NCBI GenBank assembly: GCA_030674185.1
Contig: CM060307.1
Coordinates: 45,473,181-45,537,180 of the forward strand
Reading direction: 5' to 3'
DNA: 64,000 nt
Origin: Monoplex corrugatus
Taxonomy: Eukaryota; Mollusca; Gastropoda; Littorinimorpha; Ranellidae
Numbering within the stretch: position 1 is the first letter of the stretch; the number at the start of each line of letters is the position of its first letter. The position numbers were made by a program, and so were the translations under genes. Below are positions 1-13,334 of this stretch, piece by piece. Below the pieces are notes generated by a model, which did no database searches, was not told the origin of the DNA, and saw only the letters and a list, made by a program, of their open reading frames with translations.

Positions 1-1058
1 ACATCGATCCATGGAGCGTTTAGAAACATTCAGATCAAGATCAAGAGAAATACTCACAGAGCCTGATTTACAAGACACTCCCCCTGAACTCCCTCCAAAG
101 AAAAATAAAATGAAGACCCTGTCCTGTGTAAGTGGGCCTGACGTGGACAGTAAGCAGCCATCGAAAAAGGAGAAAAAGTCTAAAGAACGTTCATCATCAA
201 AAGATAGGAAAAAAATGCCCCCTCCACCTGTTCCTCCCGTGTCTGAAAAACATTATAATGAAGAGCCCAGGAGACGGCGTAGTCACAGGAATTCTGACCA
301 TCTTCAGGTTCCAGATGATTCATTCCACAGAGAAAGTTCATTTGATGCTTCTTTTGAAAAAAATAAGAAACAACCTTCTTCGAGGAGATCAAGAGAAGCA
401 GAAGGGTCATCGCCATACTATGGTGACACAGAGGATGAATTGGATGGGCCAACAGCTGATCATGTGAAAAAGGACAAAAAGAAACCCACAGAAAATCTGA
501 CTGTGTCACCTCCTCAGACTCCACGCCCTGCTCGAAAAATTTCAACCAGCAGTTATGGTTCTGTTTCTGCAAGAGTTGCACGATCTGTGTCCTTTGATGA
601 TGGGTACACACCCACCATGACCCATTCGCCACATCACAATAAGTCTCGAGAATCACTAGGCAGTGAGGCTTCATTCCATTCCACGGGCTATAGAGTTCGT
701 TCCTACTCAGGAGCCAGTGAAACCAGTTTGACTAGTAATCCTCTGAATTATGAACCATGGCGGACGAAAGCTGCTGCTCAGCGTCAGCAAGCCAAATCTC
801 CCAGCTCCAGACCACGCAGGTCTCGTTCACATGGAGAGCCCACTTACAGTGCTAATGCTGGTCGTCGACGAAGGTCTAGAACTCCAACAGCGGGAGATAC
901 AAATCGGTTGTATCAGCCACGCAGAACTCGCTCACGCACCTCTCTCCCTGATGCCCCCCCGAGATCTGCTGCCCCCCCTGATACTAGCAAATCTCAAGAA
1001 ACCTCCATGCTTGCTGATGACAGCTTCTCTGACGCATACAGCCATGGCTATGCCAGTG
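1..1058 (+). CDS. Adducin-like-tail gene, first visible exon (partial)
   Basis: Long coding exon of more than 1 kb, open from the left edge, ending after codon position 1 at a gtaata donor (1059). If the intron is retained the frame continues 28 residues with a hydrophobic Phe/Leu/Tyr-rich end to a stop at 1142-1144. Composition is rich in Ser, Arg, Lys and Pro with many potential basophilic phosphorylation sites (RxxS, RSxS). I do not recognise a folded domain. Confidence 0.75.
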
Positions 1059-2234
1059 GTAATAGTTGTCTTTTCTTTCTTTTCCCCCTGCATGCCTATT
1101 CAACATTGTACCTTCTAGACTGCTGCCTCTTTTTCAACTATTAGTCTGTTGTGTATATATACACCAGAGAGATTTGTGGCTAGTGTGTTCTTTATGATCA
1201 CATGCACTCATTGTGTTGCTTGCTGCTGACAGTATCAAGCTTTTGTGTGATATTACATTATGTGTGGTGATGGGCTTGCCAGTCGGAAGAACTGGAAATT
1301 GGGGACAAATTGCAGAACGCAATGTCTGTTGACAGGGCTTTGTTGATATATGTACAGAGATAAGTTCTGTTGGATACAGTACAATAACACATCCATAGAC
1401 TGGTGACACTGGATCATTAATTTCCAGTTGTGTTTAAGGAGGAGGCATTCCCTTGAAAATATGGGCCATATCCAATAGTTTTAAAACTCATTAACAAAAC
1501 TTGTAATCAATGTGTACTGATTTGGATTTTGTGCATTTATATTGATAAAGTATTAATTTCTCATATGGTCATATAGTATTAATTTCCATACTTCCGGGAA
1601 AAGTATTTCTGACAGAAGGTGATGTATGATATTTAAACAGGAAGAACTAATTGGAGCTGTTACAAATATTGCATTTTGTTAATCCTAAAGCTGGTATAAG
1701 GTCTAACAGCTGATGTATACCACATGGAGGACACATTGACTGCAAACATGCCTGTGATTGTAGTATACAGTTTTTAGTAAAGCTACAATAACTCTCACAG
1801 TTGTATAATATTATGAACATGGTTTTGCAGTTTACACACTTGCCAGATACTGTAAAGTGTGGTTTTGTAAGAGAGGACCGTGGTAAAGGGTGTCTTTTGG
1901 AGAAAGGTGCTTTGCAGATCTTCCTCTTTTTCTGTCTGTTCCCCCCTCCCCTCCTCTGTTTCTCTCTCTCTGTGTGTTTCTCTCCCCTCCTCTGTTTTTT
2001 TCTCTCTCTCTCTCTCTGTTTCTCTCCCCTTCTCATCTTTCTCTGCCACCTCTCCTTTTTCCCTCCATATTTCTGTCGCAGACTTTGATTTTTACAGTGT
2101 GATTTGTGCTTGTTACAAAATATGGCCAGTAAGTATCGCATTCATAGAGTGACTTATATGTACACCAGTCTGTGTGCTGAGGATTCTGTAACATGTTATG
2201 TCATTTCTGTTTATTGCTACAGCCTCTGTGTGTG

Positions 2235-2311
<77 letters not shown>

Positions 2312-4417
2312 TGTGAGTGTGAGTGAGTGAGCTTGACGGAGAGTGAGTTCAGACTACAGATGATTTATTTGTCTTATAACGTTATAAGGCCATGGTCCCT
2401 CATAAAGTGGCATGTAAACCTACCTACATATAAACAAAATTGAACAAAATTCAACAAAATTCATTACAGAGTACATTATGAGTGATTATAGACATATTAA
2501 ATCTTGATCATCAACTGCTTTGTATTTGAAGGGGTGCGCAGCCAAATTAGCTATACTGAATCTAAACTTTGTCATTTATATTGCAGATGTTACCTATTTT
2601 CAGTTGCAGATACAATTTCATATTAGATACACTGCAAAATGTTCTGTATAGACTAAATCTTTCACTACTGCTAATATGATGATTCCAGTTTTGCTGTCTG
2701 CAGTGATGAACCCTACCCCCCAAAAAACAACATAAACACATACAAAAGAGTTCAAGCTACAACCATGTTGACTTAACCACATATACCTGAATCCATATTC
2801 ATACAGAGAAAGATGTTTATTCAATACCCAGTTTTCCATACCACTAGCATCTACATCATATAATTATTTTTGCAGAACTTTAGATTCTTCCATATTTATT
2901 TATTTTATACCAATAGTGAATATAGTTAATCGCAGAATTTTTATATATTGGGTATTGTCGTACACAGTCATTTGATGTTCATGTATCCACCACTACCACT
3001 ATAACCCCACCACCCCAAAAAAATGAATTTTCAGAGCAAACAAATGAACTGATTCGCAATAGCAAACAGATTTATCTAGTACCCAAATTTCTGAGCTATA
3101 TTGCAAGTTTGGCTTAACTTGGGAGTCAGAAAATAGTTTAGTGAATTATTATTCAGACTGTACAATTTTAGCATTGTACATAACCTTGTGTTTTATGTCC
3201 TGCTGGCAAGATCTTTGTATGCAGCAACAAAAGTCGAATCATGAAAAAAACAAAAAAACCTACACCTAAGTATTCATATGCATTAGCGACAGACATGATA
3301 TGATTATGTAACCATCTTTCTCTCGCAGCTATATTACCACCCTTTTGAAATACAGTCCTGTTACTTTTGCTTAACTTTTTTCTGGAGTGAATAGCAGCTT
3401 ACTGTAAATTGTTCATATGAGTTTATAATCCAACATATGTTTCTGATAACAGAACAGCATCACAGCAGAAGAGTGAATAATTCACATCATGCCACCTTTC
3501 TTTGGTTGTTAACGATTTTTGATGTTCGTTTATGAATGGAGAAAATTTCAGGCTGTATACATCTCCCTGTTTCACTCCAACTGCACAGTTGACATAATTA
3601 GTCAGTTTAGCTCTACATCTTATTCTAGATTTTACAGTCTTGCACATACATACAGCATTTATGTAATTCCCCTTGAATGCTTTTCTTCAGTACAATGGAC
3701 CAAAGTGCATTTCTATTAGTAGGAACCAGAAAAAACATGAAAAAAGAATCAGAACATGTATTTAATACAACCAGACAAGGCAGACACGAATATTTGGCCA
3801 ACTGGCCTTTGTCAAGCGTAAGATCACAAACAAACAAACATCAGTTTTTGTATTTGGTGTTTGTTCATTTGTGATCTTAGACTTGACAAAGGCAAGTTGG
3901 TCGAAAAATTTGTGCCTGTCTTGTCTGGTTGTATTAAATACATGTTCTGATTCTTTTTTTCATGTTTTTTTCTGGTTCCTGTTTGCTTGAACGTGGGCTG
4001 TCACACTTGTTTTGGATTTCTATCTGTTGAATCAAACTTTTTTTGGAAAATCTATAAAAGATAGATTAAAGTTGTGATTGTTAGAAAACTGCTTCAGTAC
4101 AACAGCTAGTGGTGTAAAACTATGACATGCTGTTGAATATTCTTTTTCAAACCCTACGTGCTGATTGTCAGTGATGTAATTTTCTCTTATCCATTCTTGT
4201 AACCTATTTCTGATAATTGTGCTAAACACTTTTTACTTACATTATGATTGTTAGTATCTTCTTTTTTAAAGAGCTGTAAATTGATCAGTTTAGTCTAGTT
4301 ATAATAATAATAATTATAATAATAATTACAATATTTATATAGCGCAAAATCTTGATAAAATCAAATCTAAGTTTGAGGAAGGTCGCCATTGTCTATAAGT
4401 TTGTTGAATAACTACAG

Positions 4418-4461
<44 letters not shown>

Positions 4462-7400
4462 TTTTTTATTGGCTATGGCTGTGAACTGATGGCGGAGTTG
4501 TCCATAGGGACAATAGAACTAACATAGAACACAACATGACTCAGGAAGCAGCATTATGTTATGATATGAAAATAATAGATTGTGGATTGGTTTCATGTGA
4601 CACATTGCTGTGGCAAAAAGTCACCAACAAACAATTTTCTTTGCATATGTACCAGATAGGATGATGGATAGCATAGTGATTGAATTGCATTTGTGACTTA
4701 AAATTCTGTTGCTCAGACAGTTTGTTTTGTTAACCCTTTGACTCCATCACCCTATCGGCCAGTTTCTTGCAAGAAGCTGGTGGATAGGATTAGGGAGCCA
4801 AAGGGTTAGGTTTTGCTTAAGTTTTGCTTTGCTAGGATGGTTGACATTGCAGGATGCTGGTTGACATGTTGAGGGAGTCAAAGGGTTAAATTAATCTAGT
4901 TATTTAAAAATGGCTGCATGTTCAGTTGAATTAATGAAGCATGTTAGTTAGGAGTGACCTGATTTTTGCATGTTCAGACAGGTAGCCGGATTTTGTGTTC
5001 ATTTTCACCTAAGATATGAAAGACAGGAAAATTATGTTATTATAAAATATCTGCCTGGCAGTGAGCAGAGGCAAAACAGTGTAGTGGTGTAATGTTTAAC
5101 TGAACACAGGAGGTCATTATTTTGATCTGTGGCATAGTTAAGTGCTCTATAATTTTCATCAGTGTGATAATGGTCTCAGCAGTTGTGACCTCATTATATT
5201 TTTTATTTTTGTTCAGTGTTTCTTGCCTCCCAGCATGAAATTTTATATAATACTGAATAAGTTTACAGTTATTTTTCATAAATTGTTCACTCACATTTAT
5301 AAGTTTTAAAAATCAAGAGAGAGAGAGAAAGAGAGAGAGTGAGTTAGTACAGGGGATAAGTACCCTGAAAGTAATTTGCGTAAGGATTTTTTTCTACTAC
5401 TGTATACAGTTGTCAGTTTATTCTTTTTTAAGAGACAGAGTTTAAATCATCAGAAAGATATACAAAGATGAAAGAGCCATCCCTTTCCCATCCCTAAGTC
5501 AGACTAGGATCTCCAACATAAGACATGTACGGCAAGCGACTTAAATTGAACTAAATCAGTCAGAACACCCGACATCCTCACACCTTCCCATTGCAGCTTT
5601 AGTTTACATGAATCATTTTGTCATGTACTTATTTAACATCATGTTACATTCATTTTAGTTAAACTGCAGGTGGATTTCTGTAATTTGTGAGTGTGCTAAT
5701 GTATAGTTAGGAAAGGCAAAGACGAGATTGGGGGGAGGGGGGAGGGATGTTTCTTTTTGCAGAAGGGGAAGAGAGTGTGGATGTTGACAGAAAAATTTTA
5801 AAATAAAAGAAGAAAATTTTAACATTAATACATACAGAAGTAAGTCGTATTTCCCAAATGTTCATGGCCCATGCAGACCATTTCTGATAAAAAAAATATT
5901 GTTTTGAGTAAAAAGCTTCAGGAGAACTGTTGCTCTGTATCCGCTGTGTAACTGTTTGTTTAACTTTTTTTTTTCTCATGACACTCATTAAATCAAATAT
6001 CCCTCCATTCTTTTTAGTTGTCGTCAGTATTTTATTTATTAATTTCAACAGCCACATAAACTGTCCAGTCAAAATGATATAAGGTAAATGTGATAAAATG
6101 AACTGCTTAGTGATACTGAATTGAACATCAAGACACAATCCAAGGAAAATGAAATAAAGATGATTGTGAGAATGTCCTGCTGCCAACAAAGATCTTGAAT
6201 GATATGGACAGATGGATATTTTATATATCAGACATAAATCATTAGGCATGGACATTGCAATGCACTGTTGTTTTCTGTGGATGCTTTTTACTTCATAAGA
6301 CAGGTCTTCTTACTTTTCACACTGGCACTTCTAACAAGACTCAATGTAACTATTGTATCCCAGAATAACGGTGTACAAACATGCACTAATGAGTGGAATG
6401 AAAATAATAGAAGTTTCAAGATTTCACATAGATTATTTCAAAGTAACTCAAACATGTTTTCACTCCATATGCTGTGAGGGATTGAGGTATCATCTAAAAA
6501 GTGGTTAGATTGTTGTTTGTTTGTAGGTATCAAAACAGGGTTTGCTGACGTGTTTATGTGACATTAAGTTAACCCTTTGATTCCCACACCCTATCCACTA
6601 GCATTCTGCATTATCAACCATGCTAACAAAACAGAAACTTAACCCCTTGACTCCCTCACCCTGTCTACTAGTTTCCTGCAGGAAGATAGTGGATACGGTA
6701 AGGGAGTCAAAGGGTTAAGTTTTGCAGTTGGTGGAGAAGGTGCAGGAATCAAAGGGTTAATGTTGAATATTGCTTATGTTTCAGAATGATTATTAATTCG
6801 TGATTGTATGTATCTCAGATTGATTATTTACTCATGTTTGAAGCTAACTACTGTTCTTTGTTATCAAGTATAGTGATTAATGTCTTGTTGATTGTTTTTT
6901 TTACAAACTCATGTAGAAAGTGCAGATATTTAGAGCATGTTGAAAATGTTTATAATTTTTTTCTCTTTTCATTGCTTTTTTTGTTTGATTATGTTGTTTT
7001 GCTTCAGAACTGTTGATTGTGTATACAGTAGTGTTTGCAATTTTCCACATTGGCTCTTGCTTGTCCCATGTTTGATGTTGCGGCATGGTACGCATGCTTT
7101 TCCTGTTGTTGCATGTTGACAGAGTCTGTGCCACCTGTACCTGCCCCTCGTACACATGGCGCGGCTGAAAGGCGGGCACAGAGGGAAATGCGGGAACGTA
7201 AGTTAAAAGATGACATCTTGATAAATGACGATTAGATTGTAACTATTACTAAAGTTTTATGATTTAATGTTTGTGAGCCTGTGTTGTCTTGTATTGTGTA
7301 TTGATGGCAAGAACTGTATCATGAGACATTTACAAAGTGTACAGTAACATACTTTTCAAACCAATCATGTACACACTCAGTGTGGCTTCTTTGTGCTGTT

Positions 7401-9855
7401 TCTGTATTAGTGGGCTTTGATCAAGGTCACAGCCTTCTTTGGAAGAGTACAGAAATTGGGTGTTTGTTTAGCGTTGATATGTACACACATGATTTGAAAT
7501 ACAGGGTTATGGATGTTTGTGTCCTGTTTGGAAAGTACCCCCTCCTTCTCTTCTTACTTGTGCTGTCAATGGCATAGTGGTGTTGTGGTTGCACTTCTTT
7601 GTATCAAGAAGAAGACAGAAAAACAAGAGCTATGCAAAACCACACAAGGAAACATGGTAATATAAAAAGAGTTGATATAAGAATTATAAATTGTGTCTAT
7701 GATCTGTCCCCGTCTTTTCAAGTTTGTGTGTGAAATGTGAAAAATATAATGTTTGAAATGGCTCCTGCACGATAGATTAAGTGGATGTAGTATAGTGAAT
7801 GGTTGTAGTGCTGTTGTATGCTTTTTATATTGATCATAGTTAATACATATTAAACTTGGTAAGAAAAGTGGCATGTCAATACATAGCATTTTTTTTTCAC
7901 ATGCTTTGCCCTATTCCTTTCTTCTTTCAGAATAATCAGAGACTACTGTGTGCTGTTTTAGTTGATCCTGTTATTTGCCATAAGGAGTGTAAACCACTAT
8001 AAAACTGAAGTGGAGAAGTTTTAAGAAAAAGATGAATGGCAAATATTTAGGTCACATGATTGAGCTAGCGACATGGTGTGTGTTAGTCCTGTGCCTTGTG
8101 TGTGTATGTTCCTTGTTGTTCAATTTTTTTTTTAACCCTTTGACTCCTGCACCTCATCCACCAACTACGGAAACTTGACCATTTTACTCCCTCACCCTGT
8201 CCATCAACTTTCTGCAGGAAGCTGGTGCATAGGGTGAGGGAATCAAAGGACTGAAATTTTTCCTTTGCTAGCACAGTTGACAATGCAGGATGCGCATGGA
8301 CAGTGTGTGGGAGTCAAAAGGTTAAAGCTGTATTATTTAATGGACATATTTATATTTCATTCCTCCAGTTTGATGCTTTGAAAGTGAATATTAGCAGAAA
8401 GCATAGCAGTTGTTATCAGCTTGCTGTCTTGGTAAAGACTGCATGCAGTAGAGTATGTGCATGATGTAGAACTGGGATCAGACATGCACTGTTACACATG
8501 CCTGGACTGGGACATCACTGAGGAAGACCCCTTGATAGGGTTGAAAGTTCACATTCCTGAAAAAGACCCCATGCTTAGGTTGCAAGCTCACATGAGATAA
8601 TTCAGGTCCTGAAGAAGACCTCTCAAAGAAGTCAGAAGCTTACATAGACTGTTGCACTTGATTCTGTTGATCTTAAACTTATCATCACCTGCATCATTTA
8701 AAGTAACTAATGTTGATATGTACAAGATTGTTATGCCTGCACTGCTGTCATAAAATAAAGGTTTTGCTGTGCCTTCTGTGTAGATGACCAGCGGTTAAGT
8801 GGCTTTCAGGAGACTAGTTGCTGACTATGGAAGGGTATGCCTTATCACACTAACTTCACCATTGCTAGCACACACTTTAGCTGGCCAGCTCTGGTTTTCC
8901 AAATACTTGTTATTTTCTAAGAACACGGGTGTGAGCTGACCAGATCATGTGTTTATTTGCTCTGTATCATCTGCTGATTCTTCTTTTCATTTGCTTTCAT
9001 GTTATATGTAGTGGATTTTTTATTCATTTATTTATTTATTTTATCTTATCTTGTTATTTATTTATTTAAGTGTTTATTTCATTATTTTTTTAGGCAAAAG
9101 CTGGACAAGATTTTCTGGTTCAATTTTTTTTTTCTCCAAGCATTTTTGTTCGGTAAGATGTTTAAGTTCATTCGTTGTTTATTTTGAATGGTTAATTCAA
9201 AGCTTTTACAATTTTATCACAGATATGATTTTTTTTTGTGTTAAAAAATATTGTTTTGTAATAAAAAGTGTTCACCTGTTGTACTGTTGTAGGTCTACTT
9301 TGATTGTGCAAGCTATGGTACTGATTTGCTTTAAATCAAATCCCCACTGCTCTGCTGATACTTGCAAACTTTTTTTAAAGACTTGCAGCTGCAGTAGACA
9401 GAAAGTGAACATTTTAGTGTTACAGATGAAGCAGATTAACGCAAACAGAAAGCTGTTCTTATATTTTTGTATTTATTTAACTTGTTGGTGTTGTATGTGT
9501 TTAAGAGCGATTCAGTTTCCAGGAATGCTTGGAGGATCACATATTTTTTTAACTGTCTCTGTCAGAGTGCTGACTAGAAAGTGTGTTCACTGAAACAAGC
9601 AGTTCACAGTTTTTGTGTGAAGTATCATCTTAAAGGTCATCTTGCCTTGCATCATGATAGAAGTGTGTGCAGTAGTAGTTGTGTAACTTCTCTAAGACGT
9701 GTGCTTTCAAATACTCTGTGCTAGGTTTGGCTTGTTTTGTGTGTGGTATGTGTAGTTTGTGTGATATTCTGTATGCTTCCTTCTATGTATGTCTTTTGTT
9801 CTATGTGCATGTGTGCATGCTTGCAAGAGTGAGTGAGTGAGTGAGACAAATTGTG

Positions 9856-9917
<62 letters not shown>

Positions 9918-12815
9918 CCATCTCTTATTCTGTACAGGAATATACATACTTCTCAGAAACAAGAACACTGTTTTACAGTTAATTGGGTGCAAATAATACT
10001 GTAGTTTGTAGATAGGCATGGAAGAGCAACAAACTTAAAAGTGGATTGTAGAAAATGTTTTTTATCATCCAGTTTGTTGTAGCAGTATCAGCTAGGTTCT
10101 TAGTGCAGTACAAAGAAGTGTGCACATTGAATGCACAATGAAATGTGCGGCTCCATTCCAAAGCAAATTTAACTTACTGGCCAAGTTGGATTGCATACCT
10201 CCATTCTAGATTTGGATCCCCTGTGGGGATGCCAGGGACTCTCAGTATAAATAGTATCCCCACCTTCTAGAAATTCTGTGCCAGAAATTTCCTCTTTTCT
10301 GTCACTCTGTCTGTTTCTGCCGTGTTCCTTTGCTCTCTATGATTTCTTCCTGTCATCTTCTGTTTTGCTGGTCCATTCACATGTATGTGTTCGATAAAAT
10401 ATTATGTACTTTCTCTTAGGATTAATAATTGGGTACATGTATTAAGTGCATTTTTGGCTCATAAAGTCTTACGTACTTTCTCTTATGATTGATAATTGGG
10501 TACATGAATTGAGTGCATTTTTTGGCTCCAGGGAAATAGGCCTGTTTTTATATATGCTTTAGTGTCCTCAGTTATGTTTAGATGTGTATTCAGGTATGTT
10601 TTCTGGATCCCCTGTGTGATAAATTGAATGAAGTGGTCAATTCCAAGGGCATCTCTGTATATTATGTGCATGGGTGCATTGATATGTGCTTATTTTTCTT
10701 TTCCTTTTTTTTCCTGTTGAAGTATTGTGTGTATGTTGAAATGGTTATAGCCCTGATATGGCTGTACGCAGTCAGCTGGGCTTTAAACAAAAATAATAAC
10801 CTGTATTTGGAAATGTGTAAAACAGCAGCGAGTGGAACCAGTGTTTTTGATGTAGTGTCTGTGGTCATGAGTTCAGAAATAAGTAATACTAGCAAATTGG
10901 GACAGATATTCCCATTGTTTTTCTGTCATGGGATTGATGATACTGTCATGGGATTGATGATACTGTAGTCTATTTTATTTATTGTGAGTATATTTGTCTG
11001 TGTTCTCATGTTTCACCCTGTGATGTTGTCCACCACAGATTTCCAGTTATGGATAAGAAAGATGTGTATTCATTTGCTGTCTTTTGTGGCATTTTGGGCT
11101 TGATCTTTCCTGGCAACATATGATGGCCTGTTCTGTTGATGATGATGGTGATGTTGTTGGTTAATGGAATGCCACGCTGAATATCCATTTAGAATCAGCT
11201 TTTCCAGTTGTATGTCCATTTTATTATTATTATGCTTTGTCTTCCTTTGTTGTTTTCATTTTGTCTTTTTTCCCCCTATGAGGATGCTGGGGGCTCTTTC
11301 AATATAAGTAGTATCCCCCTTTTGGAAATCATGTGCTAGAGATTTCCTCTTTTCTGTCACTGTCTTTGTTACTTCCTTCCTCCTTTTCTTTTCTGTCATC
11401 TCTTCCTGTTATTTATTATTATTGTTTTTGGTTGTTTTTTTTGCATTGCTGGTCCATTCATCTGTATGTGTTCTATAAAGTCTTGTGTACTTGGGATTGA
11501 TGATTGGGTACATATATTGACTGCATTTTTGGTTCTAAGAAAATGTGCTGTGCAGGAGCAATTTTCAGTAATTTAGGGTGTTTTTTTTTCCTTTTTCTTT
11601 TTTCTTTTTTTAGTTATGACACATTTGTATTCAGTTTGTTTTTTTGAATCCTCTGCTGATAAATTGGATGGAATGGTCAACATCAGGGGCATGTCTTGGA
11701 TTATGTGCATGCATGCATTGATATGTGTGTAAGTTTTCTTTTCTAGCTTTTTTTTTTTCGAACCAGATGTTGTGTACTTTTTGACATGGTTATAACCCTG
11801 ATATGGCTCTGTGCAGTTGGCTTGGCTTAAAATGATAAGAATAAGAATAGAATAAGAATAATTTTGTCTTTTTCCTTAGTCCCACCCCCCATGGAGATGC
11901 CAAGGGCACTTTCAGCATAAATAGTATAGCAACTCTCAGAAAGTTCTGTGCTAGCAGTTTCCTCTTTTCTGTTGCTGTCTTTGTTTCTGCCTTGCGCCTT
12001 TGCTTTGTCATCTTTTCCTGTTAGTTTCTGCCTTGCTGGCCCATTCATCCGCATGTTTTCTGTAAAGCCTTATATACTTTCTATTTGGATTAATAATTGG
12101 GTACATGTATTACCTGCATTTTTGGCTCTAAGGAAATGTGATGTGCAGAAGCAATTTAAGGCAGTTTTGGCGAGTTCTTATAATATATGCCTTAGTCAAG
12201 TTAGTGTCCTTAGTTGTGTTTACATTTGTATTCAGGTTTGTTTATTCAAACCCATGGTGATGAATTGGGTGGGATTGTCAATGTTAGGGGCATGTCCGTA
12301 AATTGTGTGCTGGAATGTGTTGATACGTATACTTGTTTTCTTTTCCAGGTGTTATAAATGTTTTGAGATGGTTATAGCTATGATATGGCTGTGCGCAGTT
12401 GGTTGGGCTTTCAACAGTACGAATAAGAACCCTTAGGCTTCCCCTGCCTTCCCCCCGCTTTCATCCTTTTTCCAAACATTGTTGTTTTGCCTGTAGGAGA
12501 CAAAATAGTTGAAATGTGAAGCTATAGTCCCAATGGCATGTTTTTAACCAGTAAATAGTGGGATTCAGGATTCATAACTTTGTTATGCTTTTTCTGGATA
12601 TATGTACTTCTTGATACTTTAAAAAAAAATAGCATATGCTTAAATTTTGTGTGGATGTCAGTTTTTGGTTTAGGTTTTCATTTATGGCGTACTGATTGGT
12701 TGAGATGACAGCATTCGTTAAGTACTGCCTAAAGAATTCACAATGTACTACAGAGAAGGGAAAAAATGTAAATATGTGACTTGGTGCACAGCAAAGTAGG
12801 CTGCTGTACTTTCGA

Positions 12816-12874
<59 letters not shown>

Positions 12875-13241
12875 TTTTTTTTTTAACCAGTCAGTAGTAA
12901 TTTAGGACCTCCTAATACTTGTTTTATGTGATGCATCTGTTGTTGTTGTTGTTTTCTATATATTTTTTATTTGAATATTATTTCATTTGAAAATTGTTGG
13001 AAAAAAATTTGTATTTTAATTGAACATTATGGGAAATAGAATTCAATTTAAAGACTGTACATGTACAAACCATTCTCAAAATTACTAGCAATTACACACA
13101 GGGACACAGATAGGGATACACAGACACACAGACATGTGCCAACACACACATGGATACATACACACATGCACACACGCACGTGCGTGTGCGCACACACACA
13201 CATGCACACACACACACTTACACACACTACGCACGCAAGCG

Positions 13242-13334
<93 letters not shown>

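Larger units (their letters stand above)
1059..7122 (+). other. Intron of the adducin-like-tail gene
   Basis: AT-rich, no recognised exon. It holds a polypyrimidine tract (about 1919-2070), a GT microsatellite (2226-2310), a large inverted repeat (3721-3980), a GA microsatellite (4421-4459) and two TTAA hairpin elements (4730-4889, 6569-6760). Between these I see only unremarkable AT-rich sequence; the 5707-6255 minus-strand frame has no recognisable family. Confidence 0.6.

Noticed and set aside
180..674. 164-codon minus-strand frame opposite the first exon
   Set aside because: Shadow of the plus-strand coding exon, whose frame joins three further exons in phase.
5707..6255. 182-codon minus-strand frame in the first intron
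   Set aside because: AT-rich, no domain, no splice support; lies inside the intron of the plus-strand gene.
9051..9593. 180-codon plus-strand frame with hydrophobic start
   Set aside because: AT-rich intronic sequence with Phe/Leu/Ile bias from T-rich DNA; no family recognised and no conserved motif.
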